Below are positions 25,763-35,351 of a stretch of 64,000 nucleotides of DNA, piece after piece (positions within the stretch are counted from its first letter, which is position 1; each line of letters begins with the position of its first letter). Source of the DNA: Prolixibacteraceae bacterium (GTDB lineage Bacteria; Bacteroidota; Bacteroidia; Bacteroidales; Prolixibacteraceae); assembly GCA_028282705.1 (NCBI GenBank), contig JANQHI010000052.1, forward strand, positions 172,375-236,374, written 5' to 3'. The notes under the pieces were generated by a model, which did no database searches, had not been told where the DNA came from, and saw nothing but the letters and a program-made list of their open reading frames with translations. The translations under genes were made by a program, and so were the position numbers.

Positions 25763-26281
25763 TTAATACTTTACCAATATATGCTGTTCGTGGCTATTTA
25801 ATTCCTCTTTTTTGGGTGTCTGTATAAAAGAGAGGTCACAAATAAAGCTGAAATATATTTTCCTTACATTCATCTTCTTTACCAGGTTTAATGAGGCCAG
25901 CGCTGTTCCTCCTGTAGCCAACAAATCATCATGGATTAGCACAACATCATTTTCGCTCAATGCGTCTTTGTGTATTTCAATTTGGTCTTCCCCATATTCC
26001 AGCTCATATTCTTCAGTCAGGGTTTCAGCAGGCAGCTTGCCCTTTTTCCTCACTGGAACAAAGCCTGCATTTAGGTGATATGCCAAAGCCCCACCCACAA
26101 TGAAACCCCTTGATTCGAGTGAAACTATTTTTGTTATCTGCATGCCTTGGTATGCATTTGAAATACTGTCTACCACAAACTTGAATGCTTCTGGGTTTTT
26201 AAGCATTGTTGTTATGTCCTTGAAGTTGATCCCTTTCTCAGGGTAGTCAGGGATTTCCCTGATGGTTTTTTTTAAATCCAT
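25763..26281 (-). CDS. apt: Adenine phosphoribosyltransferase
   Basis: Encodes 172 residues from the ATG at 26281, the usual Apt length. Type I PRTase: IPDYPEKGINFKDITTM near the N-terminus, ESRGFIVGGALAY, VRKKGKLPAE in the flexible loop, and the PRPP-binding VVLIHDDLLATGGTALA. It salvages adenine to AMP. An ATG at 26311 would add ten residues ([10 protein letters not shown]), but that extension is simply the reading of a parS palindrome and overlaps mnmG by a base, so the inner start is preferred. Fifth gene in the operon. Confidence 0.92.
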   Translation of the reverse strand: MDLKKTIREIPDYPEKGINFKDITTMLKNPEAFKFVVDSISNAYQGMQITKIVSLESRGFIVGGALAYHLNAGFVPVRKKGKLPAETLTEEYELEYGEDQIEIHKDALSENDVVLIHDDLLATGGTALASLNLVKKMNVRKIYFSFICDLSFIQTPKKEELNSHEQHILVKY

Positions 26282-26294
26282 ATGTTTAATAATT

Positions 26295-26310
26295 TGTTCC
26301 ACGTGGAACA
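26295..26310. promoter_or_regulatory. parS centromere-like site
   Basis: TGTTCCACGTGGAACA is a perfect 16-bp palindrome matching the bacterial parS pattern TGTTNCACGTGNAACA. It lies in the gap between mnmG and the preferred apt start. ParB would bind here, load as a clamp and direct chromosome segregation. mnmG (gidA) lies next to parAB and oriC in many bacteria. Confidence 0.8.
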
Positions 26311-28191
26311 TTACCTGCCTAACATTACCAATAGCACATTTAAATCAGAAGGAGACACGCCAGAAATCCGACTAGCCTGACCAATAGTTTTTGGTTTTAT
26401 AGTTTTTAATTTTTGCCTTGCTTCTGTTGATATTGTGTGTATTTTATCATAATTAAACTTATCCTCAATAAAAATATCTTCCAATCTTTTCAATTTATCT
26501 GCAACCAATTTCTCCCTTTCAATGTATCCAGCATATTTTATTAAAATTTCAGCTGATTCAATAATTTCCTCTTTTCTGTCCTCAGGAACCCTTTTCAGAA
26601 ATTGTTGTAGTGGGGTAATGGCTTCAATTAAATCAAATATTGAAACCTGAGGGCGTAAAATTACATCAATTAATTTTACCCCTTGTTTTAATTCAGTTGT
26701 CCCTTTTTCTGTAAGTATTTGATTTACAAACCGTGGTTTGATACTGAAATTTTTTACATACTCGATAATTTCGTCCCGAAGTGCTATTTTTTGCTCCAAT
26801 AATTTTACACGTTCTGGAGAAGCTAAACCCAATTTTGCAGCTTTTGGAGTTAACCTTACATCTGCATTATCCTGCCTTAATAAAATCCTGTACTCAGCCC
26901 TACTTGTAAACATCCTATATGGTTCATCCACTCCTTTGGTCACCAAATCATCAATTAAAACCCCAATATATGCTTCATCCCTCTGTAGAACAAATTCTTC
27001 CTTTGAGCCTGATGCTTTCATATGGGCATTAATCCCTGCTATGATTCCCTGAGCTCCTGCTTCTTCATAACCAGTTGTCCCATTTATCTGCCCTGCAAAA
27101 AATAAGTTGCTTACCAGTTTTGTCTCCAATGTATGATCCAATTGGGTTGGATCAAAATAATCATATTCTATTGCATAACCTGGCCTGAAAATTTTTGCAT
27201 TTTCCAACCCGGGAATTAATTGTAAAGCCTTGTATTGCACATCCCATGGCAATGAAGATGAATATCCATTTAAATAATACTCAATGGTTTTTTCTCCTTC
27301 AGGTTCAAGGAAAAGTTGGTGGCTGTTTTTTTCAGCAAATGTTGTAAGTTTTGATTCAATACTTGGGCAATACCTGGGACCTGCGCTTTGAATTGTCCCA
27401 TTATACATGGGTGAGTCATCAAAGCCTGTTTCAAGCATTCCATGTACTTCTTTGTTGGTTGTTGTAATCCAACATGACCTGTTTTTACACATGGTCTTGG
27501 CCTCAGGTAAATAACTAAATTTATAATGCCCTATATCTCCCTTCTGTTCAGTAAGTTTTGAAAAATCAATTGTCCTTCCATCAATACGGACAGGTGTCCC
27601 TGTTTTTAACCTATCTGTTTTAAAACCAACCTCTTTCAGCTGGTCTGAAATAAAATAGGACGCAGCTTCACCTATCCTTCCACCCTTCATCTGGTGTTTA
27701 CCTATATGCATTAACCCATTCAAGAAAGTACCATTTGTTAGGATTACCATTTTCGACCTGAACTCTACACCAATTTTTGTCCTGACCCCTTTAACCTTCT
27801 TGCCTTCCAGTATCAAATTTACCACAGCATCTTGCCATAAATCCAGATTATCAGTGCTTTCCAGTATTTCCCTCCACAATTCAGAAAACCTCATCCTGTC
27901 ATTCTGCGCCCTTGGGCTCCACATAGCAGGCCCTTTTGATTTATTCAACAACCTAAATTGTATGGTAGTTTTATCTGTAATAATCCCTGAATAGCCTCCC
28001 AGTGCATCTATTTCCCTAACTATCTGCCCTTTAGCTATTCCTCCCATAGCAGGGTTACATGACATTTGAGCATACTTTGCCATGTCCATTGTTATCAGCA
28101 ATGTCTTTGAACCCAGGCTTGCTGCTGCTGCTGCTGCCTCACATCCTGCATGCCCTCCTCCAACCACAATCACATCATATTCAGGCAACAT
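26311..28191 (-). CDS. mnmG: tRNA uridine-5-carboxymethylaminomethyl modification enzyme MnmG (GidA)
   Basis: Encodes 626 residues. FAD-binding motif [14 protein letters not shown] at the N-terminus, the conserved [24 protein letters not shown], the active-site region [14 protein letters not shown]-related [20 protein letters not shown], and the C-terminal helical domain that binds MnmE. With MnmE it installs the carboxymethylaminomethyl group at U34, the substrate then thiolated by MnmA in the same operon. It lies 5 bases after ybeY. rsmG and parAB are not adjacent. Confidence 0.96.
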   Translation of the reverse strand: MLPEYDVIVVGGGHAGCEAAAAAASLGSKTLLITMDMAKYAQMSCNPAMGGIAKGQIVREIDALGGYSGIITDKTTIQFRLLNKSKGPAMWSPRAQNDRMRFSELWREILESTDNLDLWQDAVVNLILEGKKVKGVRTKIGVEFRSKMVILTNGTFLNGLMHIGKHQMKGGRIGEAASYFISDQLKEVGFKTDRLKTGTPVRIDGRTIDFSKLTEQKGDIGHYKFSYLPEAKTMCKNRSCWITTTNKEVHGMLETGFDDSPMYNGTIQSAGPRYCPSIESKLTTFAEKNSHQLFLEPEGEKTIEYYLNGYSSSLPWDVQYKALQLIPGLENAKIFRPGYAIEYDYFDPTQLDHTLETKLVSNLFFAGQINGTTGYEEAGAQGIIAGINAHMKASGSKEEFVLQRDEAYIGVLIDDLVTKGVDEPYRMFTSRAEYRILLRQDNADVRLTPKAAKLGLASPERVKLLEQKIALRDEIIEYVKNFSIKPRFVNQILTEKGTTELKQGVKLIDVILRPQVSIFDLIEAITPLQQFLKRVPEDRKEEIIESAEILIKYAGYIEREKLVADKLKRLEDIFIEDKFNYDKIHTISTEARQKLKTIKPKTIGQASRISGVSPSDLNVLLVMLGR

Positions 28192-28196
28192 AATCC

Positions 28197-28616
28197 TTAC
28201 TTTACCATTTGCAAATAATAATTTTCTTTTTCCCTCATTTCTCTTCTTTGCCCCTCGGTTTTATCATTAAAACCCACTAGGTGCAAAATTCCATGATAAA
28301 CAACCCTTTTTAATTCCTCAGTAAATTCCACTGCAAATTTACCTGCATTTTCTGAAATCCTGTCAACGCTTATAAATAAATCTCCATTAATGGTATTTTC
28401 TTCAACATAATCAAAAGTAATAATATCAGTATAATAGTCATGCTCCAGATGTTCCCTATTCATATGTAACAGGTACTCATCACTACAAAATATGATGTTG
28501 ATTTCTCCACATATTTTGTGTTCACTTTTTATGATATATTGTATGGCTGACGTTAATTTTGGTTCATTAACATTGATTTCAGGAATATCCTCATTGTGAA
28601 ACTGAATGTTTTCCAC
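28197..28616 (-). CDS. ybeY: Endoribonuclease YbeY (rRNA maturation factor)
   Basis: Encodes 139 residues. The UPF0054 metal site appears as [16 protein letters not shown]: the first two histidines are present, but the usual third ligand in the DH position is replaced, giving the NDKT form I associate with Bacteroidota YbeY. The [22 protein letters not shown] segment is also typical. It functions in 16S 3' end maturation and ribosome quality control. It overlaps the RsbW-like gene by 26 bases. Confidence 0.88.
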   Translation of the reverse strand: MENIQFHNEDIPEINVNEPKLTSAIQYIIKSEHKICGEINIIFCSDEYLLHMNREHLEHDYYTDIITFDYVEENTINGDLFISVDRISENAGKFAVEFTEELKRVVYHGILHLVGFNDKTEGQRREMREKENYYLQMVK

Positions 28617-29016
28617 TAAATTTTATTTTAAATTCAATACTGCTTCCTTCATCTTTAAACTGTATTTCGTCAGCAAATGACTTAATAATATGAAGTCCCC
28701 TGCCATTTTCCTTTTTCACGTTATTTTCAATTGTTGGGTCTGGTATATTTTCAATATCAAATCCTTGCCCTTCATCATTAATTTTTATTACCATATACCC
28801 CTGATCAACAGATGCTTCAATTTTTACCTGTTTTTCAATTTTGTTTTTGTTTCCATGTACTATGGAGTTCACAACAGCTTCTGTTACACATAAATATACC
28901 TTGTTGTATAACCCTGCAGGCAATGTAAACTCGTTGAAAACCTTTTTAAGGTATTTATCAACTTCTGATAAATTACCTGTATGAGAGTATATTTCAAGTA
29001 TATGTTTATTTTTCAA
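28591..29016 (-). CDS. RsbW/SpoIIAB-like histidine-kinase-type ATPase
   Basis: Encodes 141 residues, a stand-alone HATPase_c_2 domain: N-box TEAVVNSIVHGNK, G1 INDEGQGFDI, G2 ENGRGLHIIKSFADE. Members are anti-sigma factors or serine kinases in partner-switching systems. No anti-sigma-factor antagonist (STAS) or PP2C gene is adjacent, so its partner is unknown. It overlaps DUF4175 by 11 bases at its 5' end and ybeY by 26 bases at its 3' end, showing tight operon packing. Confidence 0.82.
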   Translation of the reverse strand: MKNKHILEIYSHTGNLSEVDKYLKKVFNEFTLPAGLYNKVYLCVTEAVVNSIVHGNKNKIEKQVKIEASVDQGYMVIKINDEGQGFDIENIPDPTIENNVKKENGRGLHIIKSFADEIQFKDEGSSIEFKIKFSGKHSVSQ

Positions 29017-32000
29017 TGCTAATATTTTCTAGGGTTTTTAAATAACTCTGGTATTTCTTTGTATAATAGCTATTTATATTATGGTTATTATATTTTAGTT
29101 GTTCTATATTATTTTGATTATTCTTATTATACTCAAAATATTTCAGTGGGTTACTAAAAAACTCCTCGTCAACAGTTTGAGATTCCCTTTTTTCATCTAT
29201 GTCTCTTTCCATTTCTGCATTCTCAGCTTCCAACAAACGTGTGAGTATTTTGTTGTGCCTGTTGATTGTGAAAGGCGTGATATTCTTATTCATTAAATCT
29301 CTCCTGTTTTGCTCCAATATTTTGTCTATTTCTTTTAGTTGCTCAAGTGCACTGCTTCCAACCTGCCCATTTTGCATTAAATCACGCAACATTTTTTGCA
29401 TCATTTCGTGTTGCATTAATGATTCTCCAAGCATTTTACTCATTTGCTTAGAGTTGCCTTTTTTCATTTCTTCAATCATTTGCTGCAGTTGCTCTTTCAT
29501 CCCTTGTGAACTATTCTTAAGCATATCCAGCTGGTCACCTCCCTTTCCTTTGGGGTTTTCACATTGCTGGTCGCCTGGCATTGCGTTTGCCATTTGGTTC
29601 TGAATTTGTCCTAATATATCATCAAGCAATAAAGCCAAGTTATTTGATGATGTTATAACAAATTGCTGTTTTTCAATTGCTTGAGGTATCCTATTTTCTT
29701 CTAACCTACTATTTGAATTAGATAGGTTTAGCTCCATGTCAAGTAGCTCATTGCTTACCAGGTTATTGATTTGAGGAGTCCTGTTGGCTAAAGCATACAG
29801 TGAATCTTTAATAATACTGCTTTGGTTAACCAATTCATTTTGTTGCCTTTTTAATAGTTTTAATACAGGGTCTTCCGTATCAACACCTTTTAATTGTGAT
29901 AATATTTCCTCTTGAGTAAAAGACAAATACAATAAATTGCTCAATATCTGTTTTAGGTTGGCAATGCTTTCCATATTTTGTTGCATTGTATTGGTTTGCA
30001 ACATTTGCTGCATATTAAAAGCCAGGTTTTTTATCCTTTCTGAAGTTTCTTTTATGCTTCTTGATGATTTGTTTTTATTCTTTTTTTCTAATTCAATTTT
30101 ATTTTGTTCAAACCCTTTTTTTATGTCATTAAACTCATGTTCAAAATTGTTAAAGTTTAGTGGTTTTTTGAGCCCTTTATTTATATCCAAAGTATTATCT
30201 AATTGATCCTGAACATTTTCAATTTGCTTTTTATTTCTAGTATCCTTTTCAAGTATTCTCTCATAATTCTTATTTTGGATCACCTCTTCAGCTAACTTTT
30301 CTTCATTTTGCCCCACATTAACCAGGTTATCAATAAGATTTTGCAATGCTTGTTCTACCTTCATTTTTTTAAGCATTTCTAAATTCCTATCCAATTGTTT
30401 AGAAAGGTCATCAAAAGACATATCCAGCTGCTGCGATAGCTTGTTTAATTTATTTTCATCAAATTCTTCTGCTAACTTATAAAATTCTTCAAGCAAGTCT
30501 TTTAGTTCCTGTGTTAGTACTTCATCTAAAAGTTGTTGTATCTGCTCTTGTTTTTCCAGCAATTCCTGATTTTCTTCAGAAAAAGTATTCATCATATTAT
30601 TCAGGTCTTTATTTTGCTCAAATGCATCTTTTAACAAATTTTCTAATTGTTGTTGCTGTTGCCCTATATCATTTATCAGTTGTGATTTTTCCCAATCAGA
30701 CAAGTTATTATTTATGGTATTTAATTGTAATTCTTTTACATTGTTCCTAATCTCTTGTGCCAGATTTTGCCCTTTTTCCATCAAGTTTTCAATTTCTTTA
30801 AACTTTTCATTTTCCATTGAAGCAAGTTCTTCACTATTGGGTATTTTATAGGTAAAACTGTTTGATGTGGTTGTTTTAAAACCATTGACTTCATCATTAT
30901 CATTAACAGAAAAATAGTAATTGATTAATCCTGATGGTATACTAACTTCCTTAAAATCAAAAGTAAAATAGTATTCTTGTTCATTTAATGACTTAATAAA
31001 CCTTACCGGGATAACACTATCATTTTCATTAATATTATAATGGAAATGTAAACCAGAAAATCCATAATCATCAGATATAGAACCTTTAAAATAAAACCTG
31101 GAATATTGGCTTGAATCCCTTATTTGTACAACATCTATTTCAGGATATAGGTCTTTTATTACTGATATTGAATATGAAATTGCATTTTCTTCTTTGAAAT
31201 ATTCATTTACCAAATCAATTGAATATTGGTTTTCAAATAATACCTTTTTTTCCACATGGAAAAGCTTATCTTTTTGAATTGCTGGTATAGATATCTCGTC
31301 CTTGTAATGCATCAACAATGAGTCAGTATCAATGCAATTGAATGCCCATTTTAGCAGTGTGCCTTCAGGTACTTTAACATCACCAATATTTGATGCAACC
31401 TGATCAGCAATCCCAGTATAGGTAGGTGGTTTGATCTCAATATTAAAATTTTGGATACCTGGTTTTGGCAGTGTTTTTAAATAATATTGCTTTGAAGAAT
31501 ATACAAGGTCAGTAAAATAAAAACTGAAAGTATTTATTACTGCATCTAATTTATAATTAAAAACTCCCCTCTCTATTTTTTGCATTAAAAAATTGTTTCC
31601 TCCTATATTCATATAAACTACCTCTGGTAATTTTTCCCCTTTACATTCAACAGTTAAAGTAACATTTTCGCCTTTTGATATTTTTAAACTATCTTCTTCA
31701 AATATAAAAATATATGGAGCTGGTTTACTAAAGGGTTGTTTATAATTTATTATCCTATAGTTTGATTCTTTTAGTAAAGGTTTTTCAAAAATTACAATAC
31801 TTGTTACTGTTATCAAAGTGATTATTAAATAAAGCCCAATATATTTTAAGTGATAAAAATTTACAGCCTTATTAAAATCAAATATTCTTAGTTCATTTAT
31901 TTTCTGCTGGATACTAGCTGCTACAATTTCATTTGAATATTGGTTATTTGATTCTTCTGCCAGTTCTAATACATTTATTAGCTTATCTTTTATTTCAGAA

Positions 32001-32305
32001 AAATGGCTAACTATCAGTGCATTTAAATTTGTTTTTTCCCTTTTATCTAGTTTTTTTAGTAATTGGTATAAAGGAGTAAAAACAAAATGTGATAGAACCA
32101 GTGTAAAAAAAATAATCAACCCAAAAAACTCTATTTTCCTGATTGTTTGGGAAGAATAAGTGTAATATTCAATAATTGATATAACTGTATATAAAGCTAT
32201 AAATAGTACTATTGAAATAATAAAACCTCTTAGCAATTTATAGAAATAAAACCTTTTCCTGAAGTTATTAAGCTTATCAACAAATATTTTATAACTCTCC
32301 TCCAT
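29006..32305 (-). CDS. DUF4175 family membrane-anchored coiled-coil protein
   Basis: Encodes 1099 residues. Hydrophobic segments lie at about 27-47, 57-77 and 150-170, then a beta-rich extracytoplasmic region to about 490, and a very long Gln/Asn/Glu/Lys-rich helical region (about 500-1060) with many heptad-like stretches (LEKQEQIQQLLDEVLTQEL, MLKKMKVEQALQNLIDNLV). The layout matches DUF4175, a large envelope protein found in Bacteroidota and relatives whose molecular role is not known. It is the first gene of the seven-gene operon ending in mnmA. Confidence 0.82.
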   Translation of the reverse strand: MEESYKIFVDKLNNFRKRFYFYKLLRGFIISIVLFIALYTVISIIEYYTYSSQTIRKIEFFGLIIFFTLVLSHFVFTPLYQLLKKLDKREKTNLNALIVSHFSEIKDKLINVLELAEESNNQYSNEIVAASIQQKINELRIFDFNKAVNFYHLKYIGLYLIITLITVTSIVIFEKPLLKESNYRIINYKQPFSKPAPYIFIFEEDSLKISKGENVTLTVECKGEKLPEVVYMNIGGNNFLMQKIERGVFNYKLDAVINTFSFYFTDLVYSSKQYYLKTLPKPGIQNFNIEIKPPTYTGIADQVASNIGDVKVPEGTLLKWAFNCIDTDSLLMHYKDEISIPAIQKDKLFHVEKKVLFENQYSIDLVNEYFKEENAISYSISVIKDLYPEIDVVQIRDSSQYSRFYFKGSISDDYGFSGLHFHYNINENDSVIPVRFIKSLNEQEYYFTFDFKEVSIPSGLINYYFSVNDNDEVNGFKTTTSNSFTYKIPNSEELASMENEKFKEIENLMEKGQNLAQEIRNNVKELQLNTINNNLSDWEKSQLINDIGQQQQQLENLLKDAFEQNKDLNNMMNTFSEENQELLEKQEQIQQLLDEVLTQELKDLLEEFYKLAEEFDENKLNKLSQQLDMSFDDLSKQLDRNLEMLKKMKVEQALQNLIDNLVNVGQNEEKLAEEVIQNKNYERILEKDTRNKKQIENVQDQLDNTLDINKGLKKPLNFNNFEHEFNDIKKGFEQNKIELEKKNKNKSSRSIKETSERIKNLAFNMQQMLQTNTMQQNMESIANLKQILSNLLYLSFTQEEILSQLKGVDTEDPVLKLLKRQQNELVNQSSIIKDSLYALANRTPQINNLVSNELLDMELNLSNSNSRLEENRIPQAIEKQQFVITSSNNLALLLDDILGQIQNQMANAMPGDQQCENPKGKGGDQLDMLKNSSQGMKEQLQQMIEEMKKGNSKQMSKMLGESLMQHEMMQKMLRDLMQNGQVGSSALEQLKEIDKILEQNRRDLMNKNITPFTINRHNKILTRLLEAENAEMERDIDEKRESQTVDEEFFSNPLKYFEYNKNNQNNIEQLKYNNHNINSYYTKKYQSYLKTLENISIEK

Positions 32306-32736
32306 ATTCTCTCAAAACCCTAAATTTAAACAAGTTATGCCAAACATTGTTTGTTAATAAATTTGAAATATTCCGTTTACAAAATTTACAAATTAAAGAA
32401 TAAAAAAATTTGGATTTCAATTCCTAATATGTAATAAGGTTCAAATAACAGAAAAACAAATCATAAGTAGCCAATTTTTCTCAAATTAATTCACTTTATT
32501 TCAACAGTTAATAAGAAGGTTAAAAATATTGAATTTATAAATAAGTGATTGTTTATAATTAATCAATACATTAAATAATAAAAGATTAAATAGTTTATTA
32601 TTTGTTTATAACTTTGGAAATATCAGTTAATACGAAATTATTATTTTTGAAAAATACTTATTAACAAGAACTAACAGGATATTATAAATAACATATTTTA
32701 ATTACCTTATTTAATATATATTAATAATAAAGCTTT
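32306..32736. other. AT-rich divergent intergenic region
   Basis: About 430 bases between the DUF4175 operon and the response-regulator gene, close to 80 percent A+T by eye. A perfect -7 box TAACTTTG lies at 32609-32616 on the plus strand but has no TTG at the expected distance. No small ORF with good composition, RNA fold or long repeat was seen. It probably carries the divergent promoters of two operons. Confidence 0.5.
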
Positions 32737-33123
32737 TTGAAGAAAGAATTTAAAATACTATTGGTAGAAGACAACCCCTTCAATCAAAAGATTGTGAAAT
32801 TTAACCTGTCAAAAGAAAATCATCAAATTGTATCAGCAGAAAATGGCAAAGAGGCCGTGGAAAAATTTATGATTGAAGAATTTGATTTCATATTAATGGA
32901 CATCATGATGCCTGAAATGGACGGTTTAGAAGCTACCATCAGGATAAGGGAATTAGAAAAAGACTTGCAGAAAAACAAAAAGACCCCAATTATTGCATTA
33001 ACTGCTAATGTACTTGATAATGACCGCGAAAAATGCATCAGCCATGGTATGAATGAATACATGACCAAGCCATTTAAAATGAGTAAGTTAGAAGAGATTC
33101 TTGAAACATTAAAATTGTTGTAG
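32737..33123 (+). CDS. Single-domain response regulator
   Basis: Encodes 128 residues from a TTG, consisting only of a receiver domain. Acidic pocket E11/D12 (LLVEDNP), phospho-acceptor D55 in [13 protein letters not shown], switch threonine in IIALTAN and lysine in MTKPF are all present. There is no output domain, so it acts as a phosphorelay intermediate or by protein contact, as CheY or Spo0F do. The sequence type ([22 protein letters not shown]) is like receivers of hybrid kinases. It is followed 5 bases later by ruvB, an unusual neighbour. Confidence 0.9.
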   Translation: MKKEFKILLVEDNPFNQKIVKFNLSKENHQIVSAENGKEAVEKFMIEEFDFILMDIMMPEMDGLEATIRIRELEKDLQKNKKTPIIALTANVLDNDREKCISHGMNEYMTKPFKMSKLEEILETLKLL

Positions 33124-33127
33124 GCTA

Positions 33128-34150
33128 ATGAGCAATTTAATGGATTTCAGAGATAGTTCATTTTCTGAAAAAGAAAATGAATTTGACCAAAAATTAAGAC
33201 CTTTACGTTTTGAAGATTTTAAAGGGCAGGGTAAAATTGTTGATAACCTGAAGATTTTTGTAAAAGCTGCACTTTTAAGAGGTGAGTCACTTGACCATGT
33301 GTTACTTCATGGACCTCCAGGGCTTGGAAAAACCACTTTATCTAATATCATAGCCAATGAATTGAATGTAAGTATTAAAATTACATCAGGACCTGTTTTA
33401 GATAAACCTGGTGACCTGGCAGGCTTGCTCACTAACCTTGAAGCAAATGATGTCCTTTTTATTGATGAAATACACAGGCTTTCTCCTGTTGTTGAAGAAT
33501 ACCTGTATTCAGCAATGGAAGATTTTCGTATTGATATCATGATTGATAAAGGTCCCAGTGCAAGGTCTGTACAACTTGAATTAAATGAATTTACCCTAAT
33601 AGGGGCAACTACAAGGTCAGGTTTACTTACATCACCTTTACGGGCGCGTTTTGGGATAAATTCTCATCTTGAATACTATGATGCTGATATCTTATCAGGT
33701 ATTGTGAAACGTTCAGCAGGTATTTTAGAAGTCCAAATAAATGAAGATGCAGCATTTGAAATAGCATCAAGAAGTAGGGGAACACCAAGGATTGCCAATG
33801 CATTGTTAAGAAGGGTAAGGGATTTTGCCCAAGTAAAAGGTGATGGTAAAATTGATATGAAAATCACACGTTTTGCTTTGGATGCCCTAAACATTGATAA
33901 ACGTGGGCTGGATGAAATGGATAATAAAATTCTTATGACCATTATTGAAAAATTCAAAGGTGGGCCCGTGGGTATGTCTACCATCTCAACAGCAGTGGGA
34001 GAAGATGCAGGCACTCTTGAAGAAGTATATGAACCTTTTTTAATCAAAGAAGGGTTTATAAAAAGAACACCCAGGGGTAGGGAAGCAACTGAATTGGCAT
34101 ATAAGCACTTAGGAAAAATAAAATATGGTAATAACCCATCCTTATTTTAA
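33128..34150 (+). CDS. ruvB: Holliday junction branch migration helicase RuvB
   Basis: Encodes 340 residues. N-terminal [14 protein letters not shown], Walker [13 protein letters not shown], Walker [12 protein letters not shown], sensor IGATTRSG with the arginine finger following, and a C-terminal winged helix ([13 protein letters not shown] tail). It drives branch migration with RuvA during recombination repair. It is likely co-transcribed with the upstream receiver protein and overlaps the glutaminyl cyclase gene tail to tail by 9 bases. Confidence 0.96.
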   Translation: MSNLMDFRDSSFSEKENEFDQKLRPLRFEDFKGQGKIVDNLKIFVKAALLRGESLDHVLLHGPPGLGKTTLSNIIANELNVSIKITSGPVLDKPGDLAGLLTNLEANDVLFIDEIHRLSPVVEEYLYSAMEDFRIDIMIDKGPSARSVQLELNEFTLIGATTRSGLLTSPLRARFGINSHLEYYDADILSGIVKRSAGILEVQINEDAAFEIASRSRGTPRIANALLRRVRDFAQVKGDGKIDMKITRFALDALNIDKRGLDEMDNKILMTIIEKFKGGPVGMSTISTAVGEDAGTLEEVYEPFLIKEGFIKRTPRGREATELAYKHLGKIKYGNNPSLF

Positions 34151-35215
34151 TTCAACTAGCTCTATCTCATATAATTTAGGATAATATTTACCTGTAACAT
34201 ACATTTTACCTGTGGCATGGTCATAAGCAATTCCATTCAATACATCAACAGGTTTTGAAGGTATTTTATCTTTATCTTTTAGGATACCTGTCATGTTGAT
34301 AATAGATAAAACCCTTCCTGTTTCAGGCTCAATTTCAACAATAAAATCACGTGTCCAAACATTTGCATAAATCTTACCATCCACATATTCCAGCTCATTA
34401 ATTACATTCATTTTTTGTGAATGGTCAGCAACCCTTATTTTTTTCACCACTGAAAAATCTGATGGGTTAAGCCAAGTTAATGTGTTTGTCCCATCACTCA
34501 TAATAAGGTTTGTCCCATCATTAGTAAGGCCCCAGCCTTGTTCTGATGCAAACTGGAAAGTATCAATGACTGAAAAGTCATTTAATTGATATACAAACCC
34601 TGTTTGGGATTTATAAGTTAATTGGTAGATTTTATTATTGAGTATGGTGATCCCTTCACCAAAATATTGTTCTTCCAACTCTACTGATTGTAAAACATTG
34701 CCTGTGGTAATTTCTTTTTTATAAATAGCTGAAGAACCATGCTCTCCAGTCCCTTCATATAAAAAGCCATCATGCACCAGCAACCCTTCAGTAAAAAATG
34801 ACCTGGAATGAGGATATTCATTAATAACTTTATAGGTATAATTTTTAGGTAATATATCTGAAAAAACAGAAAAATTCTTCTTTTTCATGTTTTTAACCCC
34901 ATCAGTTTTTACAGCCTCAACTTTTAAGGTATTGTTTCCTAATGATTTAATATGTTCAATGGTATAGTCAAATTGTAATTCTTTTGTTGAATGAAGCAAT
35001 TGGTTGTTAAGGTACAAGTTAATTTTTTCAATGGTACCATTAGAAAGCTTGGTTTTTATATGCACAGTTAAAGCACTATTGTATTTTAGGTTTTTTTCAG
35101 GAGATATTTTAATTGTGCTTACAGGCCTTCTTGAGCGCTCAGGAGTGCTTGAACATGAAAGGAAAACAATAAGTATAAAAATAACAGTAGCAAAAGGGAA
35201 AATCTTCTTCTTCAT
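34142..35215 (-). CDS. Glutaminyl-peptide cyclotransferase, lipoprotein
   Basis: Encodes 357 residues from the ATG at 35215 (an in-frame TTG at 35224 is less likely). Lipoprotein signal with C21 in LIVFLSCSS, a short Ig-like region to about 110, then a five-bladed beta-propeller of the plant/bacterial type glutamine cyclotransferase: [71 protein letters not shown] and [21 protein letters not shown]. It converts N-terminal glutamine to pyroglutamate on exported proteins. Confidence 0.88.
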   Translation of the reverse strand: MKKKIFPFATVIFILIVFLSCSSTPERSRRPVSTIKISPEKNLKYNSALTVHIKTKLSNGTIEKINLYLNNQLLHSTKELQFDYTIEHIKSLGNNTLKVEAVKTDGVKNMKKKNFSVFSDILPKNYTYKVINEYPHSRSFFTEGLLVHDGFLYEGTGEHGSSAIYKKEITTGNVLQSVELEEQYFGEGITILNNKIYQLTYKSQTGFVYQLNDFSVIDTFQFASEQGWGLTNDGTNLIMSDGTNTLTWLNPSDFSVVKKIRVADHSQKMNVINELEYVDGKIYANVWTRDFIVEIEPETGRVLSIINMTGILKDKDKIPSKPVDVLNGIAYDHATGKMYVTGKYYPKLYEIELVELK

Positions 35216-35351
35216 AACAATCAAATTATAATCCTTTTAGGTTCTTAAAATTAATCTTTTTATGGCTGTTTTTAAATATTGGAAACAATTATATGAATTA
35301 TATTGGCAGCAAGGCATAAATGAATTATATATTTGTTTAAAATTTATTTGA

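Noticed and set aside
26281..26311. Apt start at 26311 giving a MFHVEQ N-terminus
   Set aside because: The extra residues are the translation of the parS palindrome and the inner ATG gives the usual Apt length.
31248..31268. CCACATGG-centred sequence in the DUF4175 gene as a parS or operator
   Set aside because: The centre is not palindromic and lacks CACGTG.
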